Positions 37,702-48,296 are shown, counted from the stretch's first letter. The stretch is 64,000 nt of DNA from Phenylobacterium sp. J426 (GCF_024699945.1 NZ_JAJOMY010000001.1:1116001-1180000); one strand, 5' to 3'. Program-made: numbers and translations. Notes: generated from the sequence alone by a model not told the origin.

Positions 37702-38352
37702 TTAGCGCGCGGCGATGGTCTTTGGCAGCACCTGCGCCACGACCGGCGCCAGCCGGCGGGCGATCACGCCAACCCCGGCCGCGTTCGGATGGATGCCGTC
37801 GCTCTGGTTGAGGTTCGGATTGAGCGCGACGCCGGCCAACATGTCGGGGACAAAGACCACCCCGTGGCGTTGGGCGACGTTGGCGAAGGCGCCGTTGAAG
37901 CTGCGGCCCCAGGCCCCCGCGAGGATCACCGGCGCCTGGACGCCCGCGAGCACCACCGTCACGCCGCGCGCCTTCAGGCGTGTGACGATGCCCTCCAGGT
38001 TGCGCTCCACCGCCCTCGGGTCTGCGCCGAGCAGCAGGTCGTTGCCGCCCAAGGCCACGACGCAGACGTCGGCGGCCTCGCTGACCCGGTCCACCCGGCG
38101 CAGTCCACCGGCGGTCGTGTCGCCGTTCACGCCGGCCGCCGTCACCTCGACGCTGCGGCCGAGGCGGACGAGCTCCCGCTCGAGCTGCGCGGGCAGCGCC
38201 TGGCTGCGAGGGAGACCGTACCCCGCGGTAATGGAGTCGCCCAGAATGGCCACGCGGACGGGCCGAGCAGGCTGCGCCGCCGTCGCGCGACCGGTCAACA
38301 GCGCCGCTGCGGTCGCGGCGACAGCCGTGCGGCGAGTGAATTCGTTCGTCAT
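37702..38352 (-). CDS. SGNH/GDSL hydrolase, TesA-like arylesterase
   Basis: Secreted esterase or lysophospholipase of the TesA group, 216 aa. An N-terminal signal with an RR pair (TRRTAVAATAAALLTGRATA) suggests Sec or possibly Tat export. Block I contains the nucleophile Ser40 in ILGDSITAGYG, block II Gly in AAGVNGDT, block III Asn in ALGGNDLLLG and block V the Asp-His pair in SDGIHPNAAG. Start 38352 is an ATG. In proteobacteria this gene is often divergent from an ABC exporter; here its neighbours are thpR and a Bax-inhibitor-like gene. Confidence 0.92.
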   Translation of the reverse strand: MTNEFTRRTAVAATAAALLTGRATAAQPARPVRVAILGDSITAGYGLPRSQALPAQLERELVRLGRSVEVTAAGVNGDTTAGGLRRVDRVSEAADVCVVALGGNDLLLGADPRAVERNLEGIVTRLKARGVTVVLAGVQAPVILAGAWGRSFNGAFANVAQRHGVVFVPDMLAGVALNPNLNQSDGIHPNAAGVGVIARRLAPVVAQVLPKTIAAR

Positions 38353-38436
38353 ATCCGGGATTTAGACCGCGTTTGCGGCGGCTCAAGGGCCTGCGGCCTT
38401 CCGCGCGAAAATGGAACCGACCCGGTCCGTTAGGCC

Positions 38437-38465
38437 TTGCTTACGCTCGTAACCCTCACGATATT
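38437..38465 (+). promoter_or_regulatory. Sigma-70-like promoter for the Bax inhibitor-1 gene
   Basis: TTGCTT (38437-38442) and GATATT (38460-38465) are separated by exactly 17 bp. They lie 48 bp before the start codon at 38513, in the gap after the divergent esterase gene. Hexamers match the general consensus at 4 of 6 (-35) and 4 of 6 (-10) positions. Transcription from here is inferred. Confidence 0.4.
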
Positions 38466-38512
38466 TCGGACTGCGTCCGCTTGGGACGCGAACTGAAAGG
38501 GCTAAGCCTCTC

Positions 38513-39265
38513 ATGAGCGACTTCAACCGCGGCTACGCGCGCTCGATCCCGGCGGATCGCGCCGACATGTCGGTGGACGCGGGACTTCGCAGCTTCATGC
38601 TCGGCGTCTACAACAAGGTGGCGTTGGGCCTCGTGGTCTCCGCCGCCCTGGCGTACCTGACCGGCCAGTTCGCGCCGGTGCGCGACCTCCTCTATGTCGT
38701 CACTCCGGACGGCCGCCTGGCGGGCATGACCATGCTCGGCATGATCATCGGCTTCGCGCCGCTGGCGGTGATGCTGTTCGGCATGTTCGCCCTGCGCAAC
38801 GCGAGCCCGCGCAGCTCCGGCATCTTCTACTGGACCATCGTCGCTCTGATCGGCGCGGGTCTGGGCGTCTGGACCCTGCTCTACACGGGTGCGTCCATCG
38901 CCACGACCTTCCTGATCACGGCGACGGCCTTCGGCGGGCTCAGCCTCTTCGGCTACACGACGAAGAAGGATCTGACCGGCTTCGGCAGCTTCCTGATCGT
39001 TGGCCTCATCGGTCTGGTGATCGCCTCGATCGTGAACATCTTCCTGCGCAGCGACATGATGCAGTTCATGATCAGCGTGCTGGGCGTGTTCATCTTCGCC
39101 GGCCTGATCGCCTACGACACCCAGCGCCTGAAAATGACCTACTACGAGCTGGGCGGGAACCAGGCGGCCATGGGCGTGGCCACCAACTACGGCGCGCTCA
39201 GCCTCTACATCAACTTCATCAACCTCTTCCAATTCCTGCTGCAGTTCTTCGGCCAACGCCGCTAG
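38513..39265 (+). CDS. Bax inhibitor-1/YccA family membrane protein
   Basis: A 250-aa multi-pass membrane protein of the BI-1/YccA (TMBIM) family, which includes calcium-leak channels and FtsH modulators. Seven hydrophobic segments are visible, beginning near residue 36 (VALGLVVSAALAYLTG) and ending with INFINLFQFLLQFFGQRR. The family motif region IFAGLIAYDTQRLKMTYYEL is present with its Asp. Start 38513 is an ATG preceded by a sigma-70-like promoter. A strong terminator follows. Confidence 0.92.
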   Translation: MSDFNRGYARSIPADRADMSVDAGLRSFMLGVYNKVALGLVVSAALAYLTGQFAPVRDLLYVVTPDGRLAGMTMLGMIIGFAPLAVMLFGMFALRNASPRSSGIFYWTIVALIGAGLGVWTLLYTGASIATTFLITATAFGGLSLFGYTTKKDLTGFGSFLIVGLIGLVIASIVNIFLRSDMMQFMISVLGVFIFAGLIAYDTQRLKMTYYELGGNQAAMGVATNYGALSLYINFINLFQFLLQFFGQRR

Positions 39266-39290
39266 GCGCCAGATGGCCCACACGACGGGA

Positions 39291-39321
39291 AGCCCCGGCG
39301 GAGCGATCCGCCGGGGCTTTT
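39291..39321 (+). terminator. Rho-independent terminator after the Bax inhibitor-1 gene
   Basis: A perfect 12-bp stem AGCCCCGGCGGA (39291-39302) with TCCGCCGGGGCT (39307-39318), a GCGA tetraloop, and TTTT at 39318-39321. It sits between convergent genes (next stop at 39340). Confidence 0.88.
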
Positions 39322-39339
39322 CCTTGCCGGCCGCACTCG

Positions 39340-39675
39340 TCAGTCGACGACCTTGAATCGGCCCTTGTCGAAGAAGCGCAGCACCTGTTCCAGGTCGTGC
39401 CCGCGCCGCAGTACGTGGCCGCCCTGGCCCACCACCGCCCAGGAGCCCTGACGCCGGGCTAGCGCCGGGCGCTTCTCGATCCGGTAGAGCGGGGCCTCGG
39501 CGGTTCGGCGGAACACCGAGAAAACGGCGGCGTCGGCCAGGCTGTCCATGCCATAGTCACGCCATTCGCCCTGGGCGACCATGCGCCCGTAGAGGCGGAG
39601 CAGGCGCTCCAGCTCGCGCCGTTCGAAGAAGACGCCGGCCTGGCGCGGGGCCGAATAGCTCGGATCGAAGGCCAT
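39340..39675 (-). CDS. DUF2794 family protein
   Basis: A 111-aa protein of the alphaproteobacterial DUF2794 family, function unknown. Characteristic segments are VFFERRELERLLRLYGRMVA, GEWRDYGMDSLADAAVFSVF, RRTAEAPLYRIEKRPALARR and SWAVVGQGGHVLRRGHDLEQ. No signal peptide or TM helix, so it is likely cytoplasmic. Start 39675 (MAFDPSYSA) is chosen because upstream open sequence shows no homology and covers a region of repeats and hairpins. Confidence 0.9.
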   Translation of the reverse strand: MAFDPSYSAPRQAGVFFERRELERLLRLYGRMVAQGEWRDYGMDSLADAAVFSVFRRTAEAPLYRIEKRPALARRQGSWAVVGQGGHVLRRGHDLEQVLRFFDKGRFKVVD

Positions 39676-39829
39676 GGAACAGTGAGCCTGCCGCAATTCT
39701 GTGGGGTCGGCCACATGAAATAAGCGGCCGCTTGGGAGGGCCAAGCGCCCCGCACCCGGCCCGGTTCCCCGCCGCGAAATGACCTTATTTCGGTCCAGCG
39801 AAGGTCGGATGCGCCTTCGATATTCACAT

Positions 39830-39965
39830 CGTCGGTTGGTCGGAACCCCGGTCCCGGATCCTGAACAGCCCCCCCAGCCCCCCTGGATCGAGGCCTGGCC
39901 AACCGACGCTCTCATCCAAAAAGCGCAAGCCCGCGTGGTCGCTCTCCAGCCGCGCGGGCTTTCGT
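39830..39965 (+). ncRNA. Candidate structured small RNA (weak)
   Basis: A 10-bp outer stem, extendable to 14 bp with two G-U pairs (39830-39843 with 39895-39908), encloses an inner GATCC/GGATC stem (39857-39861 with 39885-39889) and a C-rich loop containing seven Cs in a row. An 8-bp hairpin AGCCCGCG/CGCGGGCT (39928-39935 with 39953-39960) followed by TTCGTTT could terminate it. The same hairpin could instead terminate the minus-strand DUF1223 transcript. There is no recognised family or promoter. Confidence 0.22.
39928..39960 (-). terminator. Probable terminator after the DUF1223 gene
   Basis: 8-bp stem AGCCCGCG (39928-39935) with CGCGGGCT (39953-39960). On the minus strand it is followed by TGCGCTTTTT, a usable U-tract, and lies 27 bp after the DUF1223 stop at 39988. 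Confidence 0.55.
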
Positions 39966-39987
39966 TTGTGCGTCGCCGGGCCGGCGC

Positions 39988-40695
39988 CTAGTCTCGCTTC
40001 TGAGCGACGCCCACGACCCGACCGCCATTGGCGGCCTGGACCACCACGACCGTCTTCAGCCCCTCGTCCGAAGCCTCATTCAGGCGGTAGGCCTGCGGCC
40101 GGCCGCGCCAGCTGCCGAGCCGCTGGATCTCGCGCACCAGATTCCTCTGCACGACGGTCTCGCCGCGATTGTCGCCGGCCTTGACGACCGTCTCCACCGC
40201 CCGCGGGTCGTACCGGATCAGCCACACCTCGGCTCCGCCAGCGGGGACGCGGCCCGAGCCGACGTCGACCCGCCTGGGGCCGATGAACTGCATGTCGGGC
40301 GCATTCCGCGGCGCGCTGGTCGCGGCTCGAACCAGGCGATCCACCTCGGCGGTCTTCAGGCCCGGGGCCTCCTCACGGCCGTCAATGACCACCTGGGGCG
40401 TATAAGGCTCGCGCAACTTCAGCCGAGTGACATAGGCCTTCTGACGCTCGGTGAACTCGGGCTGGGCGAAGGTGTCGGTCCAGCCGAGGTAGTCCCAATA
40501 GTCCACCGGGAACGTCAGCGCGACGACGCCCGGCCGCTCGGCCAGCTTGCCCAGGTGGACGTTGGCCTCTGCGCATGAGGCGCAGCCCTGGGCCGTGTAG
40601 AGTTCGACCAGCACCGGCGACTTGGCCGCCGCGTGCAAAGGCGCGAGCGAAGCCGCCGCGGCCAGGATCAGGCTGAGGAGCGCCGCTTTCCGCAT
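39988..40695 (-). CDS. DUF1223 thioredoxin-like secreted protein
   Basis: A 235-aa DUF1223 protein, a thioredoxin-fold family of unknown function. A signal peptide (AALLSLILAAAASLAPLHAAA) precedes VLVELYTAQGCASCAEANVH, where the Cys-x-x-Cys pair (CASC) sits at the thioredoxin active-site position. FPVDYWDYLGWTDTFAQPEF and YTPQVVIDGREEAPG are family motifs. Probably a periplasmic thiol-disulphide protein. Start 40695 gives the signal peptide; the frame is open to 40740. A terminator-like hairpin follows. Confidence 0.9.
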   Translation of the reverse strand: MRKAALLSLILAAAASLAPLHAAAKSPVLVELYTAQGCASCAEANVHLGKLAERPGVVALTFPVDYWDYLGWTDTFAQPEFTERQKAYVTRLKLREPYTPQVVIDGREEAPGLKTAEVDRLVRAATSAPRNAPDMQFIGPRRVDVGSGRVPAGGAEVWLIRYDPRAVETVVKAGDNRGETVVQRNLVREIQRLGSWRGRPQAYRLNEASDEGLKTVVVVQAANGGRVVGVAQKRD

Positions 40696-40801
40696 CGCCC
40701 TCGACTTAGAAGCTGCGCCCGAAGCTGTAAATCTCAACAAGCCGTGACCTGTAGACCGCCTCCCGCTGACGGCTAAGCTTCATCACCGATTGAGGGAGAC
40801 C

Positions 40802-41321
40802 ATGATGTTCGAGGCTCCGCCGCCCCCCGACACCGCCGACCCCCGAGGTTCTCCGCACAGAGAGCCTGAACCTCTCGATAGCCGCGGAGGACCGGCCTGT
40901 CCTCTTCATCAAGGGTCAACAGACTGAGAAGGGTCTGGTCCGGTATCAGCTGTTCCAGCGGCTGGAGATGCGCGCGGTGCGTGCCCAGGCGGCCGCCGAC
41001 GCCGTGGCGCCGCCGCCCATCCTTTGCGAATGGGTCGTGTCGATCTGGCTGCAACGAGACCCCTGCGTGGAATCCCTCACGGGTCGCCTCGCCTGCATGC
41101 AGGGCTACAACACACGTCTGGAAGATCGAGATCGCGGCTCTGAACCCGTGAGCGAGGCAACGGCGTGCACGCCGGACCATCCCGCCACCGTTGCGGCCTC
41201 CAAGAGGCTTGCCCAGGCCGTGGCCGGGACATCGGTTGCATTGTTCGAGACCGACATGAAGCGCCGGTTCGCCCCCGAGCTGTCGTACGCCGGCGTCACC
41301 TTGCGTCCCCGTACACGCTGA
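40802..41321 (+). CDS. Uncharacterised protein, frame broken once
   Basis: An unrecognised protein of 172 aa after correcting one frameshift. The start at 40802 (ATGATG) has a strong GAGGGAG ribosome binding site. MMFEAPPPPDTAD is in the first frame; the rest (EVLRTESLNLSIAAEDRPVL, GLVRYQLFQRLEMRAVRAQA, CEWVVSIWLQRDPCVESLTG) is in the second. The change falls at a C5 run (40840-40844), where four Cs restore DPEVLRTES. Cysteines cluster in the middle (CEW, DPC, ACMQ) with one later (TACTPD). There is no signal peptide or TM helix, so likely cytoplasmic. No family assigned. Confidence 0.55.
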
Positions 41322-41329
41322 AACGCAAA

Positions 41330-41355
41330 GCGGGCCCCCGTCGCCGGAGGCCCGC
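41330..41355 (-). terminator. Terminator after acnA
   Basis: GCGGGCC (41330-41336) pairs with GGCCCGC (41349-41355), with an inner CCG-TCGC-CGG extension after one mismatch. On the minus strand TTTGCGTTT follows, a U-rich tail. It lies 28 bp beyond the acnA stop and 8 bp after the plus-strand stop. Confidence 0.75.
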
Positions 41356-41383
41356 CCTGAAGGAACGCGATCGCTGCCGAGGG

Positions 41384-44074
<2,691 letters not shown>

Positions 44075-44299
44075 GAGGGGAGATCCTTTCTCTGTTCCCG
44101 GCCGCCCATCGACCACCCCAGGGTTCGCGCGCTCTGGAGGGACGGACACACAGCGTTCGTCCCCGCGCGGCGTTGCCCCCTGGGGCTGCGGCGGCCGGCG
44201 GCTTCATAGCCCCGACCGGCGCCTCCGTCCACGGCAAGGGCATCTTGCGAATGGCTCGCAAAATCCGGGATCTAGCCGAACCTGGAGGGCGTCCGGCGA

Positions 44300-44902
44300 A
44301 TGATCCCCGAATTGTCGATCTCAGAGGCGTCAGTGCGCCGCGGCGGGCGCGTGCTGTTCGAGGGCGTGTCACTGTCGCTGCGCCCCGGAGAAGCCTGTGC
44401 GCTGACGGGGCCGAACGGCTCCGGGAAGACCAGCCTGCTCCGCGCCGTGGCCGGCCTTGTCCGCCTCGAAGCTGGCGAGATCGGCTTCGGAAAGGTGGAG
44501 CCGGCCGAGGCCCGCGCCGAAGCCCTGCACTTCGTCGGTCACCAGGATGGTCTCAAGCCCGCCCGCACGGTCCGCGAGGAGCTCGATTTCTGGACCCTCT
44601 GGTCGGGCGGGACCGATGCGGCCGCGCGGGAAGCCGCCGACGCCTTCGACCTGGTCCGCCTCCTCGATCTGGAGGTGCGGCGACTGTCGGCTGGCCAGCG
44701 CCGGCGGCTCGCGCTCTCTCGCCTCACGTCGGCGCCGCGCGCCCTGTGGCTCCTGGACGAGCCGCTCAGCCCGCTGGACTCCGTCTGGCGCGCGAGGCTG
44801 GGCGAGATGATGGGCGCGCACCTCGCAGGCGGCGGCATGATCCTCGCCGCCGTGCATGACCCGCTGCCCATCGCGGCCAAGGGCCTGGAGCTGGCCGCAT
44901 GA
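44300..44902 (+). CDS. ccmA: Heme exporter ATP-binding protein CcmA
   Basis: Cytoplasmic ATPase of the CcmABCD transporter that releases heme-loaded CcmE for cytochrome c maturation. At 200 aa, it has Walker A GPNGSGKT (residues 37-44), the Q-loop region [18 protein letters not shown], signature [14 protein letters not shown], Walker [13 protein letters not shown] and the H-loop [10 protein letters not shown]. It overlaps ccmB by 4 bp (44899-44902). First gene of the ccm cluster. Confidence 0.95.
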   Translation: MIPELSISEASVRRGGRVLFEGVSLSLRPGEACALTGPNGSGKTSLLRAVAGLVRLEAGEIGFGKVEPAEARAEALHFVGHQDGLKPARTVREELDFWTLWSGGTDAAAREAADAFDLVRLLDLEVRRLSAGQRRRLALSRLTSAPRALWLLDEPLSPLDSVWRARLGEMMGAHLAGGGMILAAVHDPLPIAAKGLELAA

Positions 44903-45565
44903 GCCGCCTCTGGTCGCTGCTCGTACGCGAAACGACGCTTGCGTGGGGTCGCGGCGGCGGCCCTCTGGTGTCGGTCGGATTCTACGCCGGCGTCGCCACC
45001 CTCATGCCGCTCGCCATCGGCCCGGAGCCGGAACGCCTGGCGGCCATCGCGCCGGGCGCGGCCTGGGTGGCCCTGGCGCTGGCGGCGCTGCTCTCGCTCG
45101 ATCGCCTGTTCGAGCGCGACTACGAGGACGGGGCGCTGGACCTCCTGACCCTCTCGCCCATCCCGCTTGAACTGGTCTGCGCGATCAAGTGCCTGGGCCA
45201 GTGGCTGGCGACGGGCGCACCCCTGGCCCTGGCCGCGCCGGTCGCGGCGATCGCGCTCGGCGCGTCCCCGGCGCTGGCGCCGCTGATTTTCGCCTGCGCC
45301 CTGATGGGCGGGCTGGCCTTCGCGTTCATGGGCGGCATCGGCGCGGCCCTCAGCCTCGGGGCGCGGCGCGGCGGACTGCTGACGGCGGTGATCGTCCTGC
45401 CGCTGTTCGTACCGCCGGTCATCTTCGGGGGCGGCGCCCTCGACGCCCTCGCTGGCGGACTGCCGTGGCAGGGCGGCTTCGCCCCTGCTGGGGGCCTATG
45501 CCGCCGCCGCCGTCGCCCTCGGCCCGCTGGCCATGGCTGGCGCCTGCCGCAACGCGCTCTCCTAG
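44899..45565 (+). CDS. ccmB: Heme exporter permease CcmB, frame broken once
   Basis: Six-TM permease of the CcmABC complex. The first 195 residues ([35 protein letters not shown] motif [35 protein letters not shown]) are in one frame. The last TM ([20 protein letters not shown], ending CRNALS) is in another. The change falls at a C4 run (45482-45485); three Cs give [15 protein letters not shown] and a 221-aa protein, the normal length. The frame as read would run on into unrelated sequence to 46005. A sequencing insertion is the best explanation. Overlaps ccmA by 4 bp. Confidence 0.9.
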
Positions 45566-45573
45566 CGCGCGAC

Positions 45574-46011
45574 CTAGGAGCCGGCCGCGGTTCGCGGCTT
45601 CGGCTGCCACATGGCGTTGACGATCACCCACCGGCCGTCGAACCGCCCCAGGTGGAAAAAGTCGGTGAACCAAGGGGTGTCGACCCGCGCCACCGCCACG
45701 TCGCCGGCGATGTCGAGCACCCGCACCGAACGGCTCCACTGGTCCTTGGGCGTTTTCAGCACGCCCTGAGCCGTCAGCTCGACGAGTTCGTCCTTCGACA
45801 TGCGCCGCAGGGGGAAAACCTCATCCGCGCTCTTTTCCACCGCCCGCTTGGCGAGGTCCGGGTGCAGCGAACGCGCGACGCGGCGCGCATCGCCTTCGAG
45901 CTGGCCGTCCACATAGTCGTAGGCCACCGCCTCAACCGCCTTCGCCTCGGCTGGATCCAACGCGGCCGGCGCGGTGGCGACCGCGGCGGCGGCGAGCAAG
46001 GTTGAAATCAT
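45574..46011 (-). CDS. NTF2-like (putative lumazine-binding) secreted protein
   Basis: A 145-aa NTF2-fold protein of the putative lumazine-binding type. The N-terminus (MISTLLAAAAVATAPAAL) is a short signal-like sequence. The body carries VEAVAYDYVDGQLEGDARRV, RSLHPDLAKRAVEK, MSKDELVELTAQGV, VRVLDIAGDVAVARVDTPWF and FHLGRFDGRWVIVNAMWQPK, the usual order for the family. It lies inside the ccm cluster but on the opposite strand, ending 8 bp from the ccmB stop. Start 46011 is preferred over an open extension to 46068. No catalytic function is assigned. Confidence 0.84.
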   Translation of the reverse strand: MISTLLAAAAVATAPAALDPAEAKAVEAVAYDYVDGQLEGDARRVARSLHPDLAKRAVEKSADEVFPLRRMSKDELVELTAQGVLKTPKDQWSRSVRVLDIAGDVAVARVDTPWFTDFFHLGRFDGRWVIVNAMWQPKPRTAAGS

Positions 46012-46160
46012 GGCGCTCTCCCAAGGTTCGAAGCTGCGCCGTATGCCCGCATCCATCGGAAATCGCACATGAACAAAGCTTCATGCCGACTGCCGTCTTT
46101 TCGCCGCATCCTGAAGGCGCAGCTTGTCTGATCGGATCACCTTCTCGGGGAAGCATTCAG

Positions 46161-46784
46161 ATGAACAGGACCCTCACCTGCCTCCTGGCCGGCGCCACGC
46201 TCGCCGCCACGGCCGGCATCGCCCTCGCCCACGACGCCTCGGCTGAAGCGGCCCGAGAGCAGGCCCGCACGGACGCCCGACCGGAACGCCATGTCCACGT
46301 CTACCGCAGCGACGACAGCGACCGCGACCGCAAGGGTCCGCGGAAGAACGTCATGATCTACCGCTCAGGCGAGGGGCGAGAGCAGCACCTCAAGGACGTG
46401 CTGCAGCTGCGTCCGAACCAGGAACCGGCCCTGAAGGCGTTCCTCGCGGCCACCCAGCCGGAGCCCGGCCGGCATGATGTCGTGAAGTTCGGCAAGGATG
46501 ATCTGGACAAGTCCACGGCCGAGCGACTTGCGCAGATGGAAGCGAAGGCCGACGAGCACCATCAGGCGATGAAGCGTCGTATCGCAGCGACCCGGACCTT
46601 CTACGCTCAGCTCGACGAGAAGCAGAAGAAGGCGTTCGACGCCATGCCCATGCTGATGATGGCTGGGCCCGGGTTCGGGCCGATGATGATCCCTGTAGGC
46701 CATCACATGCCGGCGCCGCCCATGCCGCCGATGCCGCCGCGTCCCCCGATGCCGCCGGCGCCGCCGGCGCCTGGCGACATCTGA
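46161..46784 (+). CDS. Spy/CpxP-like periplasmic protein with Met/Pro-rich tail
   Basis: A 207-aa periplasmic protein. A signal peptide (TCLLAGATLAATAGIALA) is followed by a charged His/Arg/Asp-rich segment. A helical core (HLKDVLQLRPNQEPALKAFL, STAERLAQMEAKADEHHQAM, RRIAATRTFYAQLDEKQKKA) resembles the Spy/CpxP LTxxQ chaperone fold. The C-terminal 45 residues are Met/Pro/Gly-rich (PMLMMAGPGFGPMMIPVGHH, then repeated MPP). The Met/His content could bind copper or nickel (inference). Start 46161 gives the signal peptide; the frame is open far upstream to 46002. It lies between ccmB and ccmC. Confidence 0.82.
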   Translation: MNRTLTCLLAGATLAATAGIALAHDASAEAAREQARTDARPERHVHVYRSDDSDRDRKGPRKNVMIYRSGEGREQHLKDVLQLRPNQEPALKAFLAATQPEPGRHDVVKFGKDDLDKSTAERLAQMEAKADEHHQAMKRRIAATRTFYAQLDEKQKKAFDAMPMLMMAGPGFGPMMIPVGHHMPAPPMPPMPPRPPMPPAPPAPGDI

Positions 46785-46826
46785 TCAGTTGCGAGGCGGG
46801 CCGCCGGGCCTTAAGCGGGATTTCCG

Positions 46827-47556
46827 ATGATCCCGGCGCCCGCCTTCCTCGCCAATCCCGAACGCTTCATGGCGTTTTCGCGCTGGGCGGCGCCCATGTT
46901 CGGCGCGATCGCCAGCGCCCTTGCCGTCGTGGGCCTCTACCTGGCTTTCACGGGCGCCGGCGGACTACCAGCAGGGCCTGACTGTGAGGATCATGTTCAT
47001 CCATGTCCCGGCGGCCCAGGTCTCGATGTTCGCCTACGCCTGCTTGGCCGTCGCCAGCTTCCTGGCGCTGGTGTTCCGGCACACGCTCGCCGACGCCGCG
47101 GCTCAGGCCGTGGCGCCTCTGGGCGCGGCCTTCGCCTTCCTGACGCTGGTCACCGGTTCGCTGTGGGGCCGTCCGATGTGGGGCGCCTGGTGGGTCTGGG
47201 ATGCGCGCCTCACCTCGGTGCTGATCCTCTTCCTGCTCTACGTCGCCTACATCGCGCTCCGCGCTTCGCTCGACGACGAGGCCAAGGCGGCCCGGGCGGC
47301 TGCGATCCTGGCCCTGGTCGGTTCGGTGAACCTGCCGATCATCCACTACAGCGTCGAATGGTGGAACTCGCTGCACCAGGGCTCCTCGATCTTCGCCGAG
47401 GGCGGCCCTGCCATGCCGCCGGTTTTCCTCGTGCCGCTGCTGCTGATGAGCCTTGCGTTCCTGTCGGCGTTCGGCTCGCTCTGGCTCGTCCGCATCCGGG
47501 GCGAGATCTGGCGCCGCCGCGCCGAAGCGGCAGCCCTGCGCGCGGCGAGAGGCTGA
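46827..47556 (+). CDS. ccmC: Heme exporter permease/WWD protein CcmC, frame broken once
   Basis: Inner-membrane protein that presents heme to CcmE. It has the conserved WWD motif GAWWVWDARLTSVLILFLLY and periplasmic heme-ligand histidines (FIHVPAAQVSM; IHYSVEWWNSLHQGSS). The first TM segment (MFGAIASALAVVGLYLAFTG) and the rest are in different frames. The change falls at a GGG run (46952-46954); two Gs restore the family junction LAFTAPADYQQGLTVRIMF and a 242-aa product. A sequencing insertion is likely. ccmD follows with a 4-bp gap. Confidence 0.92.
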
Positions 47557-47560
47557 CCCG

Positions 47561-47704
47561 ATGCCCGAGACCCTGCCCGACTACGGTGCCTACATCTGGC
47601 CCGCCTTCATCATCACGGGCGCGACCTTCGCTCTGCTGATCTGGATGTCTCTCGCCCACGCGCGCCGGTGGAAACGCCGCTTCGAGGAGCGGACCCGGAA
47701 ATGA
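47561..47704 (+). CDS. ccmD: Heme exporter protein CcmD
   Basis: A 47-aa single-TM protein that stabilises CcmABC and helps release CcmE from it. The sequence fits the family: acidic start (MPETLPDYGAYIWPAFIITG), one TM helix (residues about 12-32) and a basic cytoplasmic tail (AHARRWKRRFEERTRK). ATG 47561 lies 4 bp after the ccmC stop, and ccmG starts 10 bp after its end, so the genes are tightly coupled. Confidence 0.92.
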   Translation: MPETLPDYGAYIWPAFIITGATFALLIWMSLAHARRWKRRFEERTRK

Positions 47705-47714
47705 GGGTCGATGC

Positions 47715-48230
47715 ATGAACCGCTGGCTCGCCTTTGCGCCCCTGGCGATCCTCGTGGCCCTGGGCCTGCTGTTCGGCCTCTATGCGCTGAACCGTAATCC
47801 GCAGGTCCAGCCGCAGGCCCTGGTCGGCCAGCCGGTCCCGACCGTCGATCTGCCGACGCTCGCGCAGGGCCAGCCGGTCTCGCTCCGCGCCATGGCCGCG
47901 GAAGGTCCCATGCTGGTCAACTTCTTCGCATCCTGGTGCGCGCCCTGCGAGATCGAGCATCCCGTGCTGATGGGCCTGAAGGGCCAGCCGGTGCGCGTGG
48001 TGGGCATCGCCTACAAGGATGCGCCGCAGAACACCCAGGCGTTCCTGACCCGCCTGGGCGACCCGTTCGCCGAAGTGCTGGTCGACCGCGACGGGCGCGC
48101 GGGGGTGGAGTTCGGCGTCACCGGCGTCCCCGAGACCTACGTCGTCGGCCGTGACGGCCTCATACTCGCCAAACACACCGGCCCCCTGACCGACGCCGAC
48201 GCCCGCCGCCTCGCCGGCCTCGCTCGTTAA
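47715..48230 (+). CDS. ccmG: Thiol:disulphide interchange protein CcmG/DsbE
   Basis: Membrane-tethered thioredoxin that keeps apocytochrome c cysteines reduced for heme attachment. At 171 aa it has an N-terminal anchor (residues about 5-26, LAFAPLAILVALGLLFGLYA), the active site FFASWCAPCEIEHP, and the cis-Pro/GVxGxPE loop FGVTGVPETYVV typical of CcmG. Last gene of the ccmC-ccmD-ccmG run. The TAA stop overlaps a CtrA-like TTAA-N7-TCAA site (48227-48241). Confidence 0.95.
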   Translation: MNRWLAFAPLAILVALGLLFGLYALNRNPQVQPQALVGQPVPTVDLPTLAQGQPVSLRAMAAEGPMLVNFFASWCAPCEIEHPVLMGLKGQPVRVVGIAYKDAPQNTQAFLTRLGDPFAEVLVDRDGRAGVEFGVTGVPETYVVGRDGLILAKHTGPLTDADARRLAGLAR

Positions 48231-48280
48231 CCTGTTCTCAAGGCGGAGCGCGGCACGCCTGGAACCGTCCCGTTAACCAT
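48227..48280 (+). promoter_or_regulatory. CtrA-like sites upstream of a small proline-rich protein gene
   Basis: TTAA-N7-TCAA at 48227-48241 differs by one base from the CtrA consensus TTAA-N7-TTAA. TTAACCAT at 48273-48280 is the CtrA half-site form reported in alphaproteobacteria, 16 bp before the GTG start at 48297. CtrA binding is inferred. Confidence 0.38.
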
Positions 48281-48296
48281 GTTCGGCTGACCGCCC

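Larger units (their letters stand above)
39676..39987. other. 312-bp intergenic stretch with structured repeats
   Basis: No protein gene is supported. It holds a hairpin CGCTTGG-GAGGG-CCAAGCG (about 39729-39747), an inverted repeat CGAAAT-N6-ATTTCG (39775-39792) that could be an operator for DUF2794, a 10-bp stem CGTCGGTTGG/CCAACCGACG (39830-39839 with 39899-39908) enclosing a C-rich loop, and the terminator-like hairpin at 39928-39960. Confidence 0.5.

Noticed and set aside
45569..46005. Extended ccmB product running to 46005
   Set aside because: It is the out-of-frame continuation after the C4-run indel and reads antisense to the NTF2-like gene.
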